A DNA stretch of 64,000 nt. It comes from Arthrobacter sp. OV608. GTDB taxonomy: Bacteria > Actinomycetota > Actinomycetes > Actinomycetales > Micrococcaceae. Positions 40,467 to 50,762 of this stretch are shown here, piece after piece; position 1 is the first letter of the stretch, and each line of letters begins with the position of its first letter. The translations under genes were made by a program, and so were the position numbers. The stretch is taken from the NCBI GenBank assembly GCA_900110595.1, contig FOEZ01000004.1, forward strand, positions 1 to 64,000. Reading direction: 5' to 3'. Below the pieces are notes generated by a model. That model searched no databases and was not told the DNA's origin. It saw only the letters and a program-made list of their open reading frames with translations.

Positions 40467-42524
40467 TCAGGCGTTCTCCCCTGCCAGCCGTTCCAGGGCC
40501 GCAATCGCCGTCTTCCGGTCCGTGGTTGGCCAGAAGGGCGGCAGGGCCCCGCGAAGGAATCCCGCGTACCGTTCAGTGGCAAGCCTGGAATCCAGCACTG
40601 CCACCACGCCTTTGTCCCCGGTGGAGCGGATCAGGCGCCCGGCTCCCTGTGCCAGTCGGATCGCAGCGTGCGTGGCCGAGACAGACATAAAGCCGTTGCC
40701 GCCGGCCTGCGCCACAGCACGGGACCGCGCAGTCATTAGGGGGTCGTCCGGCCTCGGGAACGGAATCCGGTCGATGACCACCAGCCGGCAGGCCCCGCCA
40801 GGAACATCCACGCCCTGCCACAGCGACATGGTGCCGAACAGGCAGGTATCGGGTTCGTCCGCGAACTGCTTCACCAGCGCCGTCATGGTGGAGTCGCCCT
40901 GGCAGAGGATGGTCATCCCCAGCTTCGGCCGCAGCGCGTCGGCTGCTTCCTCCGCCGCGCGCCGGGACGAAAACAGGCAGAGCGCACCGCCGTTGGACGC
41001 CCGGATGAGTGCTTCGAGTTCGGCCAGTGCCTCCGGGGAGACTCCGCGGCCTGGCTTGGGAAGGTGGCCCGCGACGTAGAGGATGCCCTGTTTGGGGTAG
41101 TCGAAGGGCGATCCCACATCAACGCCGGTCCAGCTGGGTGCGCCCTCACCCACAAGGCCCAAGCCGCCCGCTGCGGGCTCAAAGGCCGAGCCGATGGCGA
41201 GCGTTGCAGACGTCAGCACCACCGTGTGCCCTTCGAACAGGCCCTCACGCAGCCGCCCGGCTACGGACAACGGAGCAACGTTGATCAGCGCAGGAGCCGT
41301 TTCATCCGGCTGCGAATATCCCTGTTGCGGATCAAAGGAGCTGGCGCGGGAGAACCACACCACTTCCCTGTTCTCCCGGGCCGCCAGGAGGCGTTCACAA
41401 AGTTCCAGGATGAGCATCAGCCGGGAGCGCGCAAGCTGCCGCCCGCCGTCGGCCGTTGTCCTGCTGTCCCCCTTGGAATCAGACAGCGCGGCCCGGCAGG
41501 CCTCACGCAGCTGGTCAACGCAATCCAGCTGCTCGTCGTTCAGACCGTTCGGCAGCAGCCCGTTGGGGACGCCAGCCAGAGCCACCTCCAGGTTGGCGGC
41601 GGCGGCATTGAGGGCGTCCACGGTAATGGCGGTGTGCTTGCGGGCGCCGGCGGCAGCGGCGTGGACCATGGCCACCGAAAGCTGCCCGGAGACAGCGCCC
41701 GTCACCCTGTCCTGGAGTTCATGGGCCTCGTCAACAACAACCACGTCGTACTCAGGCAGCACGGCCAGTCCTTCGAAGGCGCTGACCGCGAGCATGGCAT
41801 GGTTGGTGACCACGACGTCGGCTTCGGCGGCATTCTGGCGGGCCAGTTCGCTGAAGCATTCCGCCGCCATCGGGCATTTCTGCGCTCCCAGGCATTCCAT
41901 GGACGTGACGGAGACCTGCCGCCAGGCGCGGTCGGTGACGCCGGGCAGGAGCTCATCCCGGTCGCCGGTGGTGGTTTTCTCCGCCCACTCCCGCAGCCGG
42001 ACCACTTCCTTGCCCAGCTGGGAGGAAGGACCGCCTACGGCAGCCGCAAAGTGCGGGACGCTGGTGTCCTCCCCCAGAGAGAACAACTGGCCCTCGGCGG
42101 GCTCCTCGGAGGGAAAACCCCCTTCGAGTTTGTGCAGGCACACGTAGTTGGACCTGCCTTTGACCAGCGCCACTTTGACGGGCCGGTCCAGGGCGGGGGT
42201 GATGGTTTTCAGGAGCCTGGGCAGGTCCCTGCCAACGATCTGGGTCTGCAGGGCAAGCGTTGCAGTGGACACCAGGGCGGGCTTGTCGCTTTCCAGGGCA
42301 TGCGCGATCAGCGGTATCAGGTATGCCAGCGACTTTCCCGTGCCGGTGCCTGCCTGGACGAGGAGGTGGTCGCCTGTTTCGATGGCCCGTGCAACCTGCC
42401 TGGCCATCTCGTGCTGGCCGCTGCGGCTTTGCCCGCCCATGCCCGCAACTGCCCGGTCGAGCAGCTCGATCACGAACTGCTCGCCGGGCGTGGTTGTGGC
42501 TTCGTCAGCCACGGCCTCAGTCAT
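40467..42524 (-). CDS. DinG/XPD-like ATP-dependent DNA helicase
   Basis: 685-aa superfamily 2 helicase, 5'-3' type. Walker A AGTGTGKSLAYL (58-69), the iron-sulphur cysteines spread between SNYVCLHKL, CLGAQKC and AAEC, the DEAH box VVVDEAHELQD and C-terminal motif VI (GRLIRSTGDKGVV) are present. It likely unwinds R-loops, forked or G4 DNA in repair. Its ATG lies inside the last codons of hflX (8-nt overlap). I see no SOS box of its own. dinG is LexA-controlled in enterobacteria. Confidence 0.9.
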   Translation of the reverse strand: MTEAVADEATTTPGEQFVIELLDRAVAGMGGQSRSGQHEMARQVARAIETGDHLLVQAGTGTGKSLAYLIPLIAHALESDKPALVSTATLALQTQIVGRDLPRLLKTITPALDRPVKVALVKGRSNYVCLHKLEGGFPSEEPAEGQLFSLGEDTSVPHFAAAVGGPSSQLGKEVVRLREWAEKTTTGDRDELLPGVTDRAWRQVSVTSMECLGAQKCPMAAECFSELARQNAAEADVVVTNHAMLAVSAFEGLAVLPEYDVVVVDEAHELQDRVTGAVSGQLSVAMVHAAAAGARKHTAITVDALNAAAANLEVALAGVPNGLLPNGLNDEQLDCVDQLREACRAALSDSKGDSRTTADGGRQLARSRLMLILELCERLLAARENREVVWFSRASSFDPQQGYSQPDETAPALINVAPLSVAGRLREGLFEGHTVVLTSATLAIGSAFEPAAGGLGLVGEGAPSWTGVDVGSPFDYPKQGILYVAGHLPKPGRGVSPEALAELEALIRASNGGALCLFSSRRAAEEAADALRPKLGMTILCQGDSTMTALVKQFADEPDTCLFGTMSLWQGVDVPGGACRLVVIDRIPFPRPDDPLMTARSRAVAQAGGNGFMSVSATHAAIRLAQGAGRLIRSTGDKGVVAVLDSRLATERYAGFLRGALPPFWPTTDRKTAIAALERLAGENA

Positions 42525-44097
42525 GGGTGACGAAGGATTCCAGTTCAGCCGCCAGGCCTTCCCGGACTTTGACTACTGCCCGGGTACCGGCTTCATCGTG
42601 GTCGACGCTGATGATCTCGGCGTCCGATTCGTGCAGCTTGCTGACGAGGTCTCCCCGGTCGTACGGGATCAGCAAGTCAAGCTTGACGGACGGCCGCGGA
42701 ATGGCCTCGCTGATGGCCTGCAGCAGCTCGGGAATGCCTTCCCCCGTGCGGGCCGAAACCACCACGTGCCGCGGTTCGCGCTGCTTCAGCCGTTCCACCA
42801 CAAATGGATCCGCGGCGTCAGCTTTGTTCAGCACGATGATTTCGGGCACCTTTCGGGCGTCCACTTCGCTGAAGACCTTGCGGACTGCCGCGATCTGGCC
42901 CTCGGGGTCCGGGTGTGAAACGTCCACCACGTGGAGGATCAGGTCAGAGTCAGCCACTTCTTCCAGTGTGGAGCGGAAGGCCTCCACCAGCTGCGTGGGC
43001 AGCGACCGGACAAAACCGACCGTATCGGCCAGCGTGTAGCCGAGGCCGTCAGCAGTTTCGGCCTTCCGGACCGTGGGATCCAGCGTGGCGAACAACGCGT
43101 TCTCCACCAGCACCCCGGCGTCCGTCAGGCGGTTCAGCAGCGAGGACTTGCCGGCGTTGGTGTACCCGGCAATGGCCACTGAAGGCACCTCATTACGACG
43201 GCGGTTGGCGCGTTTGGTCTCACGGGCCGGCTTCATCGCGGCGATCTCCCGCCGCAGTTTGGCCATCCGCGTGCGGATCCTCCGGCGGTCCAGCTCGATC
43301 TTGGTTTCACCGGGGCCGCGCGAACCCATACCGGCTGCAGCACCGCCCACCTGGCCACCGGCCTGGCGGGACATCGACTCGCCCCAGCCGCGCAGGCGCG
43401 GCAGCAGGTACTCGAGCTGCGCCAGCTCCACCTGGGCCTTGCCTTCCCGGCTCTTGGCGTGCTGGGCGAAAATGTCCAGGATGAGCGCCGTCCGGTCGAT
43501 GACCTTGACCTTGACGATGTCCTCAAGGCCACGCCGCTGGGACGGGGCCAGTTCGGCGTCCACCACCACGGTATCGGCGCCGGTGGACAACACGATGTCC
43601 TTCAGCTCCAGCGCCTTTCCCGAGCCCAGGAACGTTCCCGGGTCCGGCTTGTCGCGGCGCTGCACCAGGCCGTCGAGAACCTCTGAGCCGGCGGTTTCGG
43701 CCAGGGCAGCGAGCTCGCGCAGCGAGTTTTCCGCGTCGGCGAGGGTGCCTTCGGACCACAGCCCTGCCAGGACCACGCGTTCGAGCCGCAGCTGCCGGTA
43801 TTCGACTTCGGTGACGTCTTCGAGTTCGGTGGACAGGCCTGCCGTGCGGCGCAGTGCCCGGCGTTCCTCGAGATCCTGCTGGTCGCCGTCGTAGCGTGTA
43901 TGTTCTTCATCCAGGCGGGAAATCGCCTGGGCTTTGCCCAGTACCGCTTTCCCGTCGCCGCGCGGCGTTGCGCCTGGCGTGCTGAGGGTCTTGGCCGGTA
44001 CGTCCTTGGAGAGAATCCGGTCGATCACGGCCTGGATTTCCTCAGGGCTCATGTCCTGGGCGGCTGGATCGGATCCGGTGTTGGGCTGGCTGGTCAT
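42517..44097 (-). CDS. hflX: GTPase HflX (ribosome-splitting factor)
   Basis: 526-aa stress GTPase that separates stalled ribosomes. The N-terminal HflX domain has VDAELAPSQRRGLEDIVKVKVIDRTALILDIF and RGPGETKIELDRRRI. The G domain has VAIAGYTNAGKSSLLNRL (G1), DTVGFVRSLP (G3) and LNKAD (G4). The start at 44097 has AAAGGAGACC before ATG. A second in-frame ATG at 44187 has AGGAGAAC 7 nt upstream and would add 30 residues (MTAGRQPS...). Both sites look usable. Upstream is a perfect 20-bp palindrome (44237-44256). Confidence 0.94.
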   Translation of the reverse strand: MTSQPNTGSDPAAQDMSPEEIQAVIDRILSKDVPAKTLSTPGATPRGDGKAVLGKAQAISRLDEEHTRYDGDQQDLEERRALRRTAGLSTELEDVTEVEYRQLRLERVVLAGLWSEGTLADAENSLRELAALAETAGSEVLDGLVQRRDKPDPGTFLGSGKALELKDIVLSTGADTVVVDAELAPSQRRGLEDIVKVKVIDRTALILDIFAQHAKSREGKAQVELAQLEYLLPRLRGWGESMSRQAGGQVGGAAAGMGSRGPGETKIELDRRRIRTRMAKLRREIAAMKPARETKRANRRRNEVPSVAIAGYTNAGKSSLLNRLTDAGVLVENALFATLDPTVRKAETADGLGYTLADTVGFVRSLPTQLVEAFRSTLEEVADSDLILHVVDVSHPDPEGQIAAVRKVFSEVDARKVPEIIVLNKADAADPFVVERLKQREPRHVVVSARTGEGIPELLQAISEAIPRPSVKLDLLIPYDRGDLVSKLHESDAEIISVDHDEAGTRAVVKVREGLAAELESFVTHD

Positions 44098-44236
44098 GGT
44101 CTCCTTTGAAGGTTCGGCATTTCCAGAATAGTGCCGATTGCTGGTGATTGGGGAAGTATTCGCGCTGGGCTGACGGCCTGCGGTCATGCAGTTCTCCTGG
44201 TTTGTCTCACCGGGCGGCGTGCAGCCCGGCGGGTGG

Positions 44237-44256
44237 GCCGCCTCACGTGAGGCGGC
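44237..44256. repeat. Perfect 20-bp palindrome upstream of hflX
   Basis: GCCGCCTCACGTGAGGCGGC is identical to its own reverse complement with no loop. It lies 50 nt upstream of the longer hflX start and 140 nt upstream of the shorter. A loop-less palindrome suggests a dimeric regulator site more than an RNA hairpin. The flanking 425-nt region between hflX and the methyltransferase has no further gene I can support. Confidence 0.8.
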
Positions 44257-44522
44257 GAAGGGGAAGGGGCCGGAGCAGCGGCGAAAGGGACAGCAGGTGG
44301 CTGACTTTCGAGTATTGTCCGGCGGCCGGAGCGAACGCATGGGCGTGGTCCGGTGCACATGTGCGGAAGGCGGAAACGCCTGCATCGCTGTGGGACAGTT
44401 TCTTCGGGACGGGCGTGGCCCGTGCCGGCTACTCGAAGATCAGGAACATGCCTTCTACCCTAACAGAGCCGTCCCATGGGCGGTTTCCCATTACGCTGCA
44501 AGGGGAACTACTCTGGCCAGTT

Positions 44523-45146
44523 ATGGAGTCCGCTCACTATTTCAGCCCATCCCCCGCCGGCCCGTTTACCCGCAAGCCGCTCACGGTGGAACTGGCAGGG
44601 GAAACACGCAGGCTGCAGACTTCAAGCGGCATCTTCAGCCCGGACGGCATCGACAAGGGCACGGCGGTGCTCCTCGCCGAGGTTCCTGCCCCTTCGCCTA
44701 CCGGCAACCTGCTGGATATCGGCTGCGGCTGGGGCCCGATCGCGCTGACCATGGCCCTGCGCGCCCCGCATTCGACCGTTTATGCGGTGGACGTCAACGA
44801 ACGCTGCATCGCCCTGACCAGCGAGAACGCGGCGGCACTGGGGCTGTCCAATGTGGTGGCCAGCACGCCCGAGGCTGTGGATCCTGAGGTGCGGTTCAAC
44901 ACCATCTGGTCCAATCCGCCCATCCGGATCGGCAAGGATGAGCTGCACTCCCTGCTGACGCTGTGGCTGCCCCGTCTGGCTCCGGGTGGAACGGCGTGGC
45001 TGGTGGTGCAAAAGAACCTGGGCTCGGACTCGCTGCAGCGCTGGCTGGCGGCGGAACTGGATGCTTCCTTTGCCGTAAGCCGGGAGTCCACCTCCAAGTC
45101 GTTCAGGATCCTGAAAGTCAGGAAAGCGTCCCTGATGCCACAATAA
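44523..45146 (+). CDS. RsmC/RlmG-like class I methyltransferase
   Basis: 207-aa SAM-dependent methyltransferase of the MTS (PF05175-type) family. [19 protein letters not shown] is motif [21 protein letters not shown] follows, and [13 protein letters not shown] carries the NPPY-like catalytic motif used for base methylation in RNA (RsmC modifies G1207 of 16S). The conserved opening [15 protein letters not shown] places the start at 44523. An upstream ATG at 44448 has AGGA too close to it. Its last 29 bases overlap the convergent dapF. Confidence 0.85.
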   Translation: MESAHYFSPSPAGPFTRKPLTVELAGETRRLQTSSGIFSPDGIDKGTAVLLAEVPAPSPTGNLLDIGCGWGPIALTMALRAPHSTVYAVDVNERCIALTSENAAALGLSNVVASTPEAVDPEVRFNTIWSNPPIRIGKDELHSLLTLWLPRLAPGGTAWLVVQKNLGSDSLQRWLAAELDASFAVSRESTSKSFRILKVRKASLMPQ

Positions 45147-46062
45147 CGGCGGGCCCGCTGAGCTCCACGTGTTCCTGGCCGCCGGGGCCGGCGAAGAACT
45201 TCACGCCCACTACGCCCCCGGGGACGTGAACGCGCCAAGTGTCCGGCGCTTCCGCTCCTGCCCAGTGCCGGATGGCCACAGCAGCCGCGCAGGCTCCCGT
45301 GCCACAGGACTGGGTCTCCCCCACACCGCGTTCGTGGACGCGCATGGTGATGGAGCCGACGCCGTCGTGCACCAGGGGTTCCGCGGGAACAACGAACTCC
45401 ACGTTGGTGCCGTTGGCGGGCACCGGGTCCACCACGGGGGCGGTGTACAGCCGGGTCCCTGCCAGTTCCGAAAGCTCGGCCAGGGCAACAACGGTGTGCG
45501 GGTTGCCCATGCTCACGGACAGCGCGGGCCGCGGAACTTCCAGCCCGTCGGCGGTGACGAGCGAATCCATCGCCTTGGCGGTGGCCTCGCCGGGGAAAAT
45601 GAACTCCCATGGACCCATGTCGACGGCGTAATCCTCGCCTGTGCGCATCACGGTTTTTATACCGGCACGAGTGCCGATGGTGAGCGCACCGCCGTCGGGC
45701 AGATCAACCAGGCCCTCCGCGCGCAGAAAGTGCACAAAAACGCGGACACCGTTGCCGCACATTTCGGACAGCGACCCGTCCCCGTTGCGGTAATCCATAA
45801 ACCATTCGGCGTCAGGGGCGGCAGCCAGCAACTCCCTGCCTTCGGGAAGGAAACGGGACGGGACTGCCCGGATCAGGCCGTCGCCGCCGATTCCGCGGTG
45901 GCGGTCGCACAGGGCCGCCACCTGCTCAGGGGCGATGGTGTGTGCGCCCTCGGGATCGGCAACGAGGACAAAATCATTGCCGGTGCCGTGGCCCTTGGAG
46001 AAGCGCAGCCCGCCCAGTGTGCGGAAGGCGTGCTCTGTTGTCTCAGCAAGGGTTGCGTTCAT
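45118..46062 (-). CDS. dapF: Diaminopimelate epimerase
   Basis: PLP-independent racemase making meso-DAP for lysine and peptidoglycan. 314 aa, with the two-base Cys pair: Cys102 in [10 protein letters not shown] and Cys253 in [20 protein letters not shown] and SMGNPHTVV are also typical. ATG start. It ends within the converging methyltransferase gene. Confidence 0.96.
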   Translation of the reverse strand: MNATLAETTEHAFRTLGGLRFSKGHGTGNDFVLVADPEGAHTIAPEQVAALCDRHRGIGGDGLIRAVPSRFLPEGRELLAAAPDAEWFMDYRNGDGSLSEMCGNGVRVFVHFLRAEGLVDLPDGGALTIGTRAGIKTVMRTGEDYAVDMGPWEFIFPGEATAKAMDSLVTADGLEVPRPALSVSMGNPHTVVALAELSELAGTRLYTAPVVDPVPANGTNVEFVVPAEPLVHDGVGSITMRVHERGVGETQSCGTGACAAAVAIRHWAGAEAPDTWRVHVPGGVVGVKFFAGPGGQEHVELSGPAVIVASGTLS

Positions 46063-46126
46063 GCTGTCAAGGGTACCGGCCGGGTGGGGCTGGCCCGAAA
46101 CCTGGGCTAGCTGCGAGCAGAGTCCC

Positions 46127-47023
46127 TTAGCCGCAGAGCACGGCCGCGCGGGACGTCAGCGCGGGATCCTGCCAGTCCAGCCAGTTGATGCGCGGATCGG
46201 CGCGGAACCAGGTGAGCTGGCGCCGGGCGAACTGCCGGGTGGCCACGATGGTTTCTTCGGCGGCCTCGGGGACTGTTGCTGCGCCGTCGAGCACCTGCAG
46301 GAACTGCGCATAGCCCAGGGCCTGGGGTGCTGTTTTACCCCGCCGCAGGCCTTGGGCCTCCAGCTGCTCCACCTCGGCGAGCAGGCCGTTGTCCACCATC
46401 CGGTGCACACGAAGGGCCAGCCGCTCGCGCAACTGTTCGCGGTCAACGCTGAGCCCGATCTGCACGGCAGGCTGGAAGTACTCCCGCTGGGGCATAAAGG
46501 AACTGAACGGGCGGCCTGTGAGCTCGTGAACCTCAAGCGCGCGGATGATACGCCTGCTGTCGGAGAGCCGGCCGGCGGACACAGGATCCACGGCCTGGAG
46601 CCGGGCGAGCAGCGCCCCGGCCCCTTGGGCCGCCAGGTCATCCTCGAGCCGCTGCCGCAACGCAGGGTCGGTTCCTGGGAATTCCAGGACGTCCAGCGCA
46701 GCGCGCACATAAAGTCCGGAACCGCCAACCAGAATGGCGCGTTTCCCGCGTGAGTGGATGTCCGTGATGGCTGCCCGCGCCTGCTCCTGGAACTGGGAGA
46801 CGCTGGCCTCCTGGGTCACGTCCAGGATGTCCAGGAGGTGGTGCGGTACTCCCCTGCGTTCGGCCAGACTGATTTTCGCCGTCCCGATGTCCATGCCCCG
46901 GTAGAACTGCATGGCATCGGCGTTGATGACTTCGCCATCGAGTTCGAGCGCCAGGTTGACGGCAAGGTCTGACTTGCCTGAGCCGGTGGGACCGACGACG
47001 GCGATAACGGGCTGGGCGCCCAC
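46127..47023 (-). CDS. miaA: tRNA dimethylallyltransferase
   Basis: 298-aa enzyme that prenylates A37 of tRNAs reading UNN codons. P-loop [12 protein letters not shown] (about 9-20), [18 protein letters not shown] and the [16 protein letters not shown] motif are diagnostic. GTG start 2 nt after the miaB stop, so it is coupled to MiaB, which acts on its product. Confidence 0.96.
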   Translation of the reverse strand: MGAQPVIAVVGPTGSGKSDLAVNLALELDGEVINADAMQFYRGMDIGTAKISLAERRGVPHHLLDILDVTQEASVSQFQEQARAAITDIHSRGKRAILVGGSGLYVRAALDVLEFPGTDPALRQRLEDDLAAQGAGALLARLQAVDPVSAGRLSDSRRIIRALEVHELTGRPFSSFMPQREYFQPAVQIGLSVDREQLRERLALRVHRMVDNGLLAEVEQLEAQGLRRGKTAPQALGYAQFLQVLDGAATVPEAAEETIVATRQFARRQLTWFRADPRINWLDWQDPALTSRAAVLCG

Positions 47024-47025
47024 CG

Positions 47026-48609
47026 TCAGCGGGTGCGCACAGGCAACGAGGGCATGCCCAGGGAAACGCCGGTCCGGCCATTGCCGTTGCCGCTGCCCGC
47101 GGCGGGAACGCCGCAGGAGTCAGCCTGGGACCTGTCCCAGGCGTCGCCGGCGCGGGAGCGGCGGAGGCTGTAGTCCTCAGGGGTGGGATCGGCCACGAGG
47201 TGGAAGGCGGCAGCCTCGGTGATGGTGACCGTGACGAGATCACCCGGACGCGGTGCCGGCGCTCCCTCGGGTACGGAGAAGTGCACCAGGCGCTGATCCC
47301 GGGACCGGCCCGAGAGGCGGTGGGTTTCACCTGCCTTTCGGCCCGACTGTGCTGTGACCATGACCTCCACCCTGCGGCCGAGCTGCTTCCGGTTTTCCTC
47401 CGCGGCGATGCGGTCCTGCAGGGCAGTGAGCCGTTCGAACCGTTCCTGCACCACTGCTTTGGGCAACTGGTCCGGCAAATCGGCGGCAGGGGTTCCGGGT
47501 CGCTTGGAGTACTGGAAGGTGAAGGCCGTGGCGAAGCGGGATTTTTCCACTACGTCCAGGGTTGCCTGGAAGTCCTCTTCAGTTTCACCGGGGAAGCCAA
47601 CGATGATGTCGGTGGAGATGGCGGCGTGGGGTATCTTTTCCCGGACCTTGTCCAGAATGCCGAGGAACTTGGTGGACCGGTAGGAGCGTTTCATGTCGCG
47701 CAGGACTTTGTCGGAGCCCGACTGCAGGGGCATGTGCAGCTGCGGCATAACGTTCGGCGTCTCGGCCATGGCGTCGATGACATCATCCGTGAAGGCGGCT
47801 GGGTGCGGGCTGGTGAAACGCACCCGTTCGAGTCCCTCAATGTCGCCACAGGCGCGCAGGAGTTTGGAGAAGGCCTGCCTGTCGCCGAACTCCACGCCGT
47901 AGGAATTCACGTTCTGGCCCAGGAGGGTGACTTCGATGGCGCCGTCGTCAACCAGGGCCTGGATCTCCGCGAGGATGTCGCCGGGGCGGCGGTCCTTCTC
48001 CTTGCCGCGCAGGGCTGGAACGATGCAGAACGTGCAGGTGTTGTTGCAGCCCACTGAAATGGAGACCCAGCCCGAGTACACGGAGTCGCGCTTGGTGGGA
48101 AGCGTGGACGGGAAAACGTCCAGGGACTCAAGGATTTCCAGCTGGGCTTCGTGGTTGTGCCGGGCCCGCTCCAGCAGGGCAGGCAGGGCACCGACGTTGT
48201 GGGTGCCAAACACGGCGTCCACCCAGGGCGCCTTCTTCAGGATGGTTTCCCGGTCCTTCTGCGCCAGGCAGCCGCCCACCGCGATCTGCATTCCCGGGTT
48301 GGCGGCTTTCACGGGGGCGAGGATGCCGAGGTTTCCGTAGAGCTTGTTGTCTGCGTTTTCCCGCACGGCGCACGTGTTGAAGACCACGACGTCGGCCTGC
48401 CCGCCGTCCACGGGAACGTACCCTGCGGCTTCCAGCATTCCGGCCATACGCTCGGAATCGTGCACGTTCATCTGGCAGCCGAAGGTACGGACCTCGTAGG
48501 TGCGTGGCTTCTGGCCGCCGGTTTCCGGGGCCGCGTCAGGGTGCGCCGCAGCACTGGGATCCGAAGGGGCGTTGGTGCCGGAAAGGGGGGAAGGAATGGT
48601 CAAACTCAC
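47026..48609 (-). CDS. miaB: tRNA-2-methylthio-N6-dimethylallyladenosine synthase
   Basis: 527-aa radical SAM methylthiotransferase. Auxiliary-cluster cysteines are C45 (TFGCQMN), C80 (FNTCAVR) and C114 (GGCLAQ). The radical SAM motif is C188-x3-C192-x2-C195 ([10 protein letters not shown]). A TRAM domain ([12 protein letters not shown]) is followed by a Gly/Ser-rich C-terminal tail longer than usual. GTG start with a weak ribosome site. It is followed at 2 nt by miaA. Confidence 0.96.
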   Translation of the reverse strand: MSLTIPSPLSGTNAPSDPSAAAHPDAAPETGGQKPRTYEVRTFGCQMNVHDSERMAGMLEAAGYVPVDGGQADVVVFNTCAVRENADNKLYGNLGILAPVKAANPGMQIAVGGCLAQKDRETILKKAPWVDAVFGTHNVGALPALLERARHNHEAQLEILESLDVFPSTLPTKRDSVYSGWVSISVGCNNTCTFCIVPALRGKEKDRRPGDILAEIQALVDDGAIEVTLLGQNVNSYGVEFGDRQAFSKLLRACGDIEGLERVRFTSPHPAAFTDDVIDAMAETPNVMPQLHMPLQSGSDKVLRDMKRSYRSTKFLGILDKVREKIPHAAISTDIIVGFPGETEEDFQATLDVVEKSRFATAFTFQYSKRPGTPAADLPDQLPKAVVQERFERLTALQDRIAAEENRKQLGRRVEVMVTAQSGRKAGETHRLSGRSRDQRLVHFSVPEGAPAPRPGDLVTVTITEAAAFHLVADPTPEDYSLRRSRAGDAWDRSQADSCGVPAAGSGNGNGRTGVSLGMPSLPVRTR

Positions 48610-48633
48610 CTGTTAAGGGTAACGGGTGAAAGC

Positions 48634-49245
48634 TCAGGCGTCGGAAGCAGCCGCTTGGTCAAGAACCTCGGAGACAATCCGGAAGGCCTGCGATGGCTGG
48701 TAACCCTTCCGCGCCAGCATGGACGCCAGCCGGCGCGTGGTTTTGTCACGTTCTGCCGGGTCTGCCAGATCGGTGCCAGGCCGGAGCTTCCGCTCCACCA
48801 GGCTCCGCGCGGCAGCCTCTTCATCGGCGTCGGAGATCTGTTCCAGGGCCGCCGCCGCCGTTTCCTGGTCCACGCCCTTTTCCGACAGCTCCCGCCGGAG
48901 GGCGCCCTTTGCCAGTTTGCGGGTCTGCGACCGGTTCCGTACCCACATCTCGGCGAAATCGGCGTCGTTGATGAGGCGTGCTTCCTCGAACTTATCCAGG
49001 ACTTCCTCGGCAACGTGCTCCGGGATGTTCCGCTCGGCAAGCTTGCGGGCCAATTGAAGCCTGCTTTTCGCCGAGGCTGTCAGCTGCCGGTAAACGATAT
49101 TCCTGGCAACGGAAAAGGGGTCAGGCTCAGCGTCCTCCGCGACGGGAGAGCCGGCGTCGGGCCCGTCCTGGAAAGCATCAGTAAAGGCGGCGCGCCGCCC
49201 GCCGGTCCGGGACCGGCGGGGACGCGCACTGTCAGTACCGCTCAA
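48634..49245 (-). CDS. recX: RecX, RecA modulator
   Basis: 203-aa regulator that caps RecA filaments. RecX tandem three-helix repeats are seen: RNIVYRQLTASAKSRLQLARKL, then EARLINDADFAEMWVRNRSQTRKLAKGALRRELSEKGV, and LASMLARKGYQPSQAFRIVSEVL. The first 45 residues are disordered and Arg/Asp-rich. TTG start 3 nt after recA, no strong ribosome site, consistent with translational coupling and low expression. Confidence 0.95.
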   Translation of the reverse strand: MSGTDSARPRRSRTGGRRAAFTDAFQDGPDAGSPVAEDAEPDPFSVARNIVYRQLTASAKSRLQLARKLAERNIPEHVAEEVLDKFEEARLINDADFAEMWVRNRSQTRKLAKGALRRELSEKGVDQETAAAALEQISDADEEAAARSLVERKLRPGTDLADPAERDKTTRRLASMLARKGYQPSQAFRIVSEVLDQAAASDA

Positions 49246-49248
49246 CGG

Positions 49249-50304
49249 TTAGAACCCGTCTACGGCTTTCAGCTTCGGGGAATCCTTCGACTCAGCCTCT
49301 GCCGGCTTCACCCCAACGCCGAGCTTTTCCTTGATCAGGCGCTCCAGCTCGGCGGCCAGTTCCGGGTTGTCGCGGAGGAACCGGCGCGAGTTCTCCATAC
49401 CCTGACCCAGCTGGTCGCCGTCGTAGGTGAACCAGGAGCCGGACTTCTTGATGATTCCGTGCTCGACACCCATGTCAATGATGCCGCCCTCGCGGGAGAT
49501 GCCCTGGCCGTAGATGATGTCGAACTCGGCCACCTTGAAGGGCGGGGCCATCTTGTTCTTGACGATCTTGGCCTTGGTACGGTTACCGACCGAATCCGCG
49601 CCCTCCTTGAGGGTCTGGATGCGGCGGACGTCGATACGGATGGAGGCATAGAACTTCAGGGCCTTACCACCGGTGGTGGTTTCGGGGGAACCGAAGAAGA
49701 CGCCGATCTTTTCGCGGAGCTGGTTGATGAAGATCGCCGTGGTTTTGGTCTGGCTCAGGCGGCCGGTGATCTTACGCAGGGCCTGGCTCATCAGCCGGGC
49801 CTGGAGGCCCACGTGGCTGTCACCCATGTCGCCCTCGATTTCGGCTCGGGGCACCAGCGCGGCAACGGAGTCGATGACGATGACATCCAGGGAGCCTGAA
49901 CCGACCAGCATGTCCATGATCTCCAGCGCCTGCTCGCCCGTGTCCGGCTGTGAGACCAGGAGCGCGTCCGTGTCCACGCCGAGCTTGGCGGCGTACTCGG
50001 GGTCCAGGGCGTGCTCGGCGTCGATGAAGGCGGCGATGCCGCCCAGGCGCTGGGCGTTGGCCACGGCGTGCAGTGCCACGGTGGTTTTACCGGAGGATTC
50101 CGGACCGTAGATCTCCACCACGCGGCCGCGGGGAAGGCCGCCAATTCCCAGTGCCACGTCCAGGGCAATGGAACCGGTGGGGATGACCTCGATGGGGGCC
50201 CGGACTTCGTCGCCGAGCCGCATGACTGAGCCTTTACCGAACTGCTTGTCGATCTGGGCCAGCGCTGCTTCGAGCGCTTTTGCACGATCCGGGGCTGCCG
50301 CCAT
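49249..50304 (-). CDS. recA: RecA recombinase
   Basis: 351-aa filament-forming ATPase, central to repair and the LexA co-protease. Walker A GPESSGKT (67-74), [21 protein letters not shown] (Walker B and loop L1), and [24 protein letters not shown] (loop L2) are intact. No intein. The acidic/Lys-rich C-terminus is normal. ATG with AGAGGTG 8 nt upstream. A LexA box lies at 50449-50464. Confidence 0.98.
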   Translation of the reverse strand: MAAAPDRAKALEAALAQIDKQFGKGSVMRLGDEVRAPIEVIPTGSIALDVALGIGGLPRGRVVEIYGPESSGKTTVALHAVANAQRLGGIAAFIDAEHALDPEYAAKLGVDTDALLVSQPDTGEQALEIMDMLVGSGSLDVIVIDSVAALVPRAEIEGDMGDSHVGLQARLMSQALRKITGRLSQTKTTAIFINQLREKIGVFFGSPETTTGGKALKFYASIRIDVRRIQTLKEGADSVGNRTKAKIVKNKMAPPFKVAEFDIIYGQGISREGGIIDMGVEHGIIKKSGSWFTYDGDQLGQGMENSRRFLRDNPELAAELERLIKEKLGVGVKPAEAESKDSPKLKAVDGF

Positions 50305-50448
50305 GGTTCACACCTCTAATGCTTTCTCGCTTTGGAGTGGCCTCAGCGGCCGTTTATTGGTCATCTCTGACGCTAATGGGACCCACTGACATTCCGGCCT
50401 GAGGACGGCGGCTATGTGGATAACCCGCTAGGAAAAGCATAGCTTTAC

Positions 50449-50464
50449 CCGAACAGGTATTCGA
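50449..50464 (-). promoter_or_regulatory. LexA (SOS) box upstream of recA
   Basis: CCGAACAGGTATTCGA differs from TCGAAC-N4-GTTCGA at one base in each half. On the minus strand it overlaps a possible -35 TTCGAA, with a -10-like TATGCT 18 bp downstream, 145 nt before recA. The match is weaker than at 24784 and 60107. Confidence 0.6.
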
Positions 50465-50496
50465 ACAATAGTCCGGCGTGTCCCGAAGGATTGGGC

Positions 50497-50721
50497 CTAT
50501 TCGACGCGGGGCTTGACGTCCCGGCCCAGCCGCCGCTCGGCGGGAACGTCCTGGACATCACAGACCGCCAGCCAGACCTTGCGGGGCTCCACACCGGCAG
50601 CCAGCGCCTGGTCCGCGGTGCGGCCGCCCACCCCGGCGAGGACAAGGGTGCTGCTGAGGACCCGCGAGTAGCCGGCGCCAAATTCATCATCCATAAGTCG
50701 CCAATAATCGCTGATTCGCAC
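50497..50721 (-). CDS. DUF3046 protein
   Basis: 74-aa protein starting MRISDYWRLMDDEFGAGYSRVLSSTLVL, the DUF3046 family, which is nearly always encoded next to recA in actinobacteria. It ends DVPAERRLGRDVKPRVE. No catalytic motif is apparent and function is unknown. GTG start. It is in the same direction as recA, 192 nt upstream. Confidence 0.88.
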   Translation of the reverse strand: MRISDYWRLMDDEFGAGYSRVLSSTLVLAGVGGRTADQALAAGVEPRKVWLAVCDVQDVPAERRLGRDVKPRVE

Positions 50722-50724
50722 CTG

Positions 50725-50755
50725 TTGAGTCTCTCATGATCCCGGACCCTAGAAT
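50725..50755 (+). promoter_or_regulatory. Promoter of the MarR gene, probably leaderless
   Basis: TTGAGT (50725-50730) and TAGAAT (50750-50755) are separated by 19 bp. The ATG at 50763 lies at the expected start point 7-8 nt past the -10, and no ribosome site precedes it. The mRNA is therefore inferred to start at its start codon. Confidence 0.55.
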
Positions 50756-50762
50756 TGTTGCC

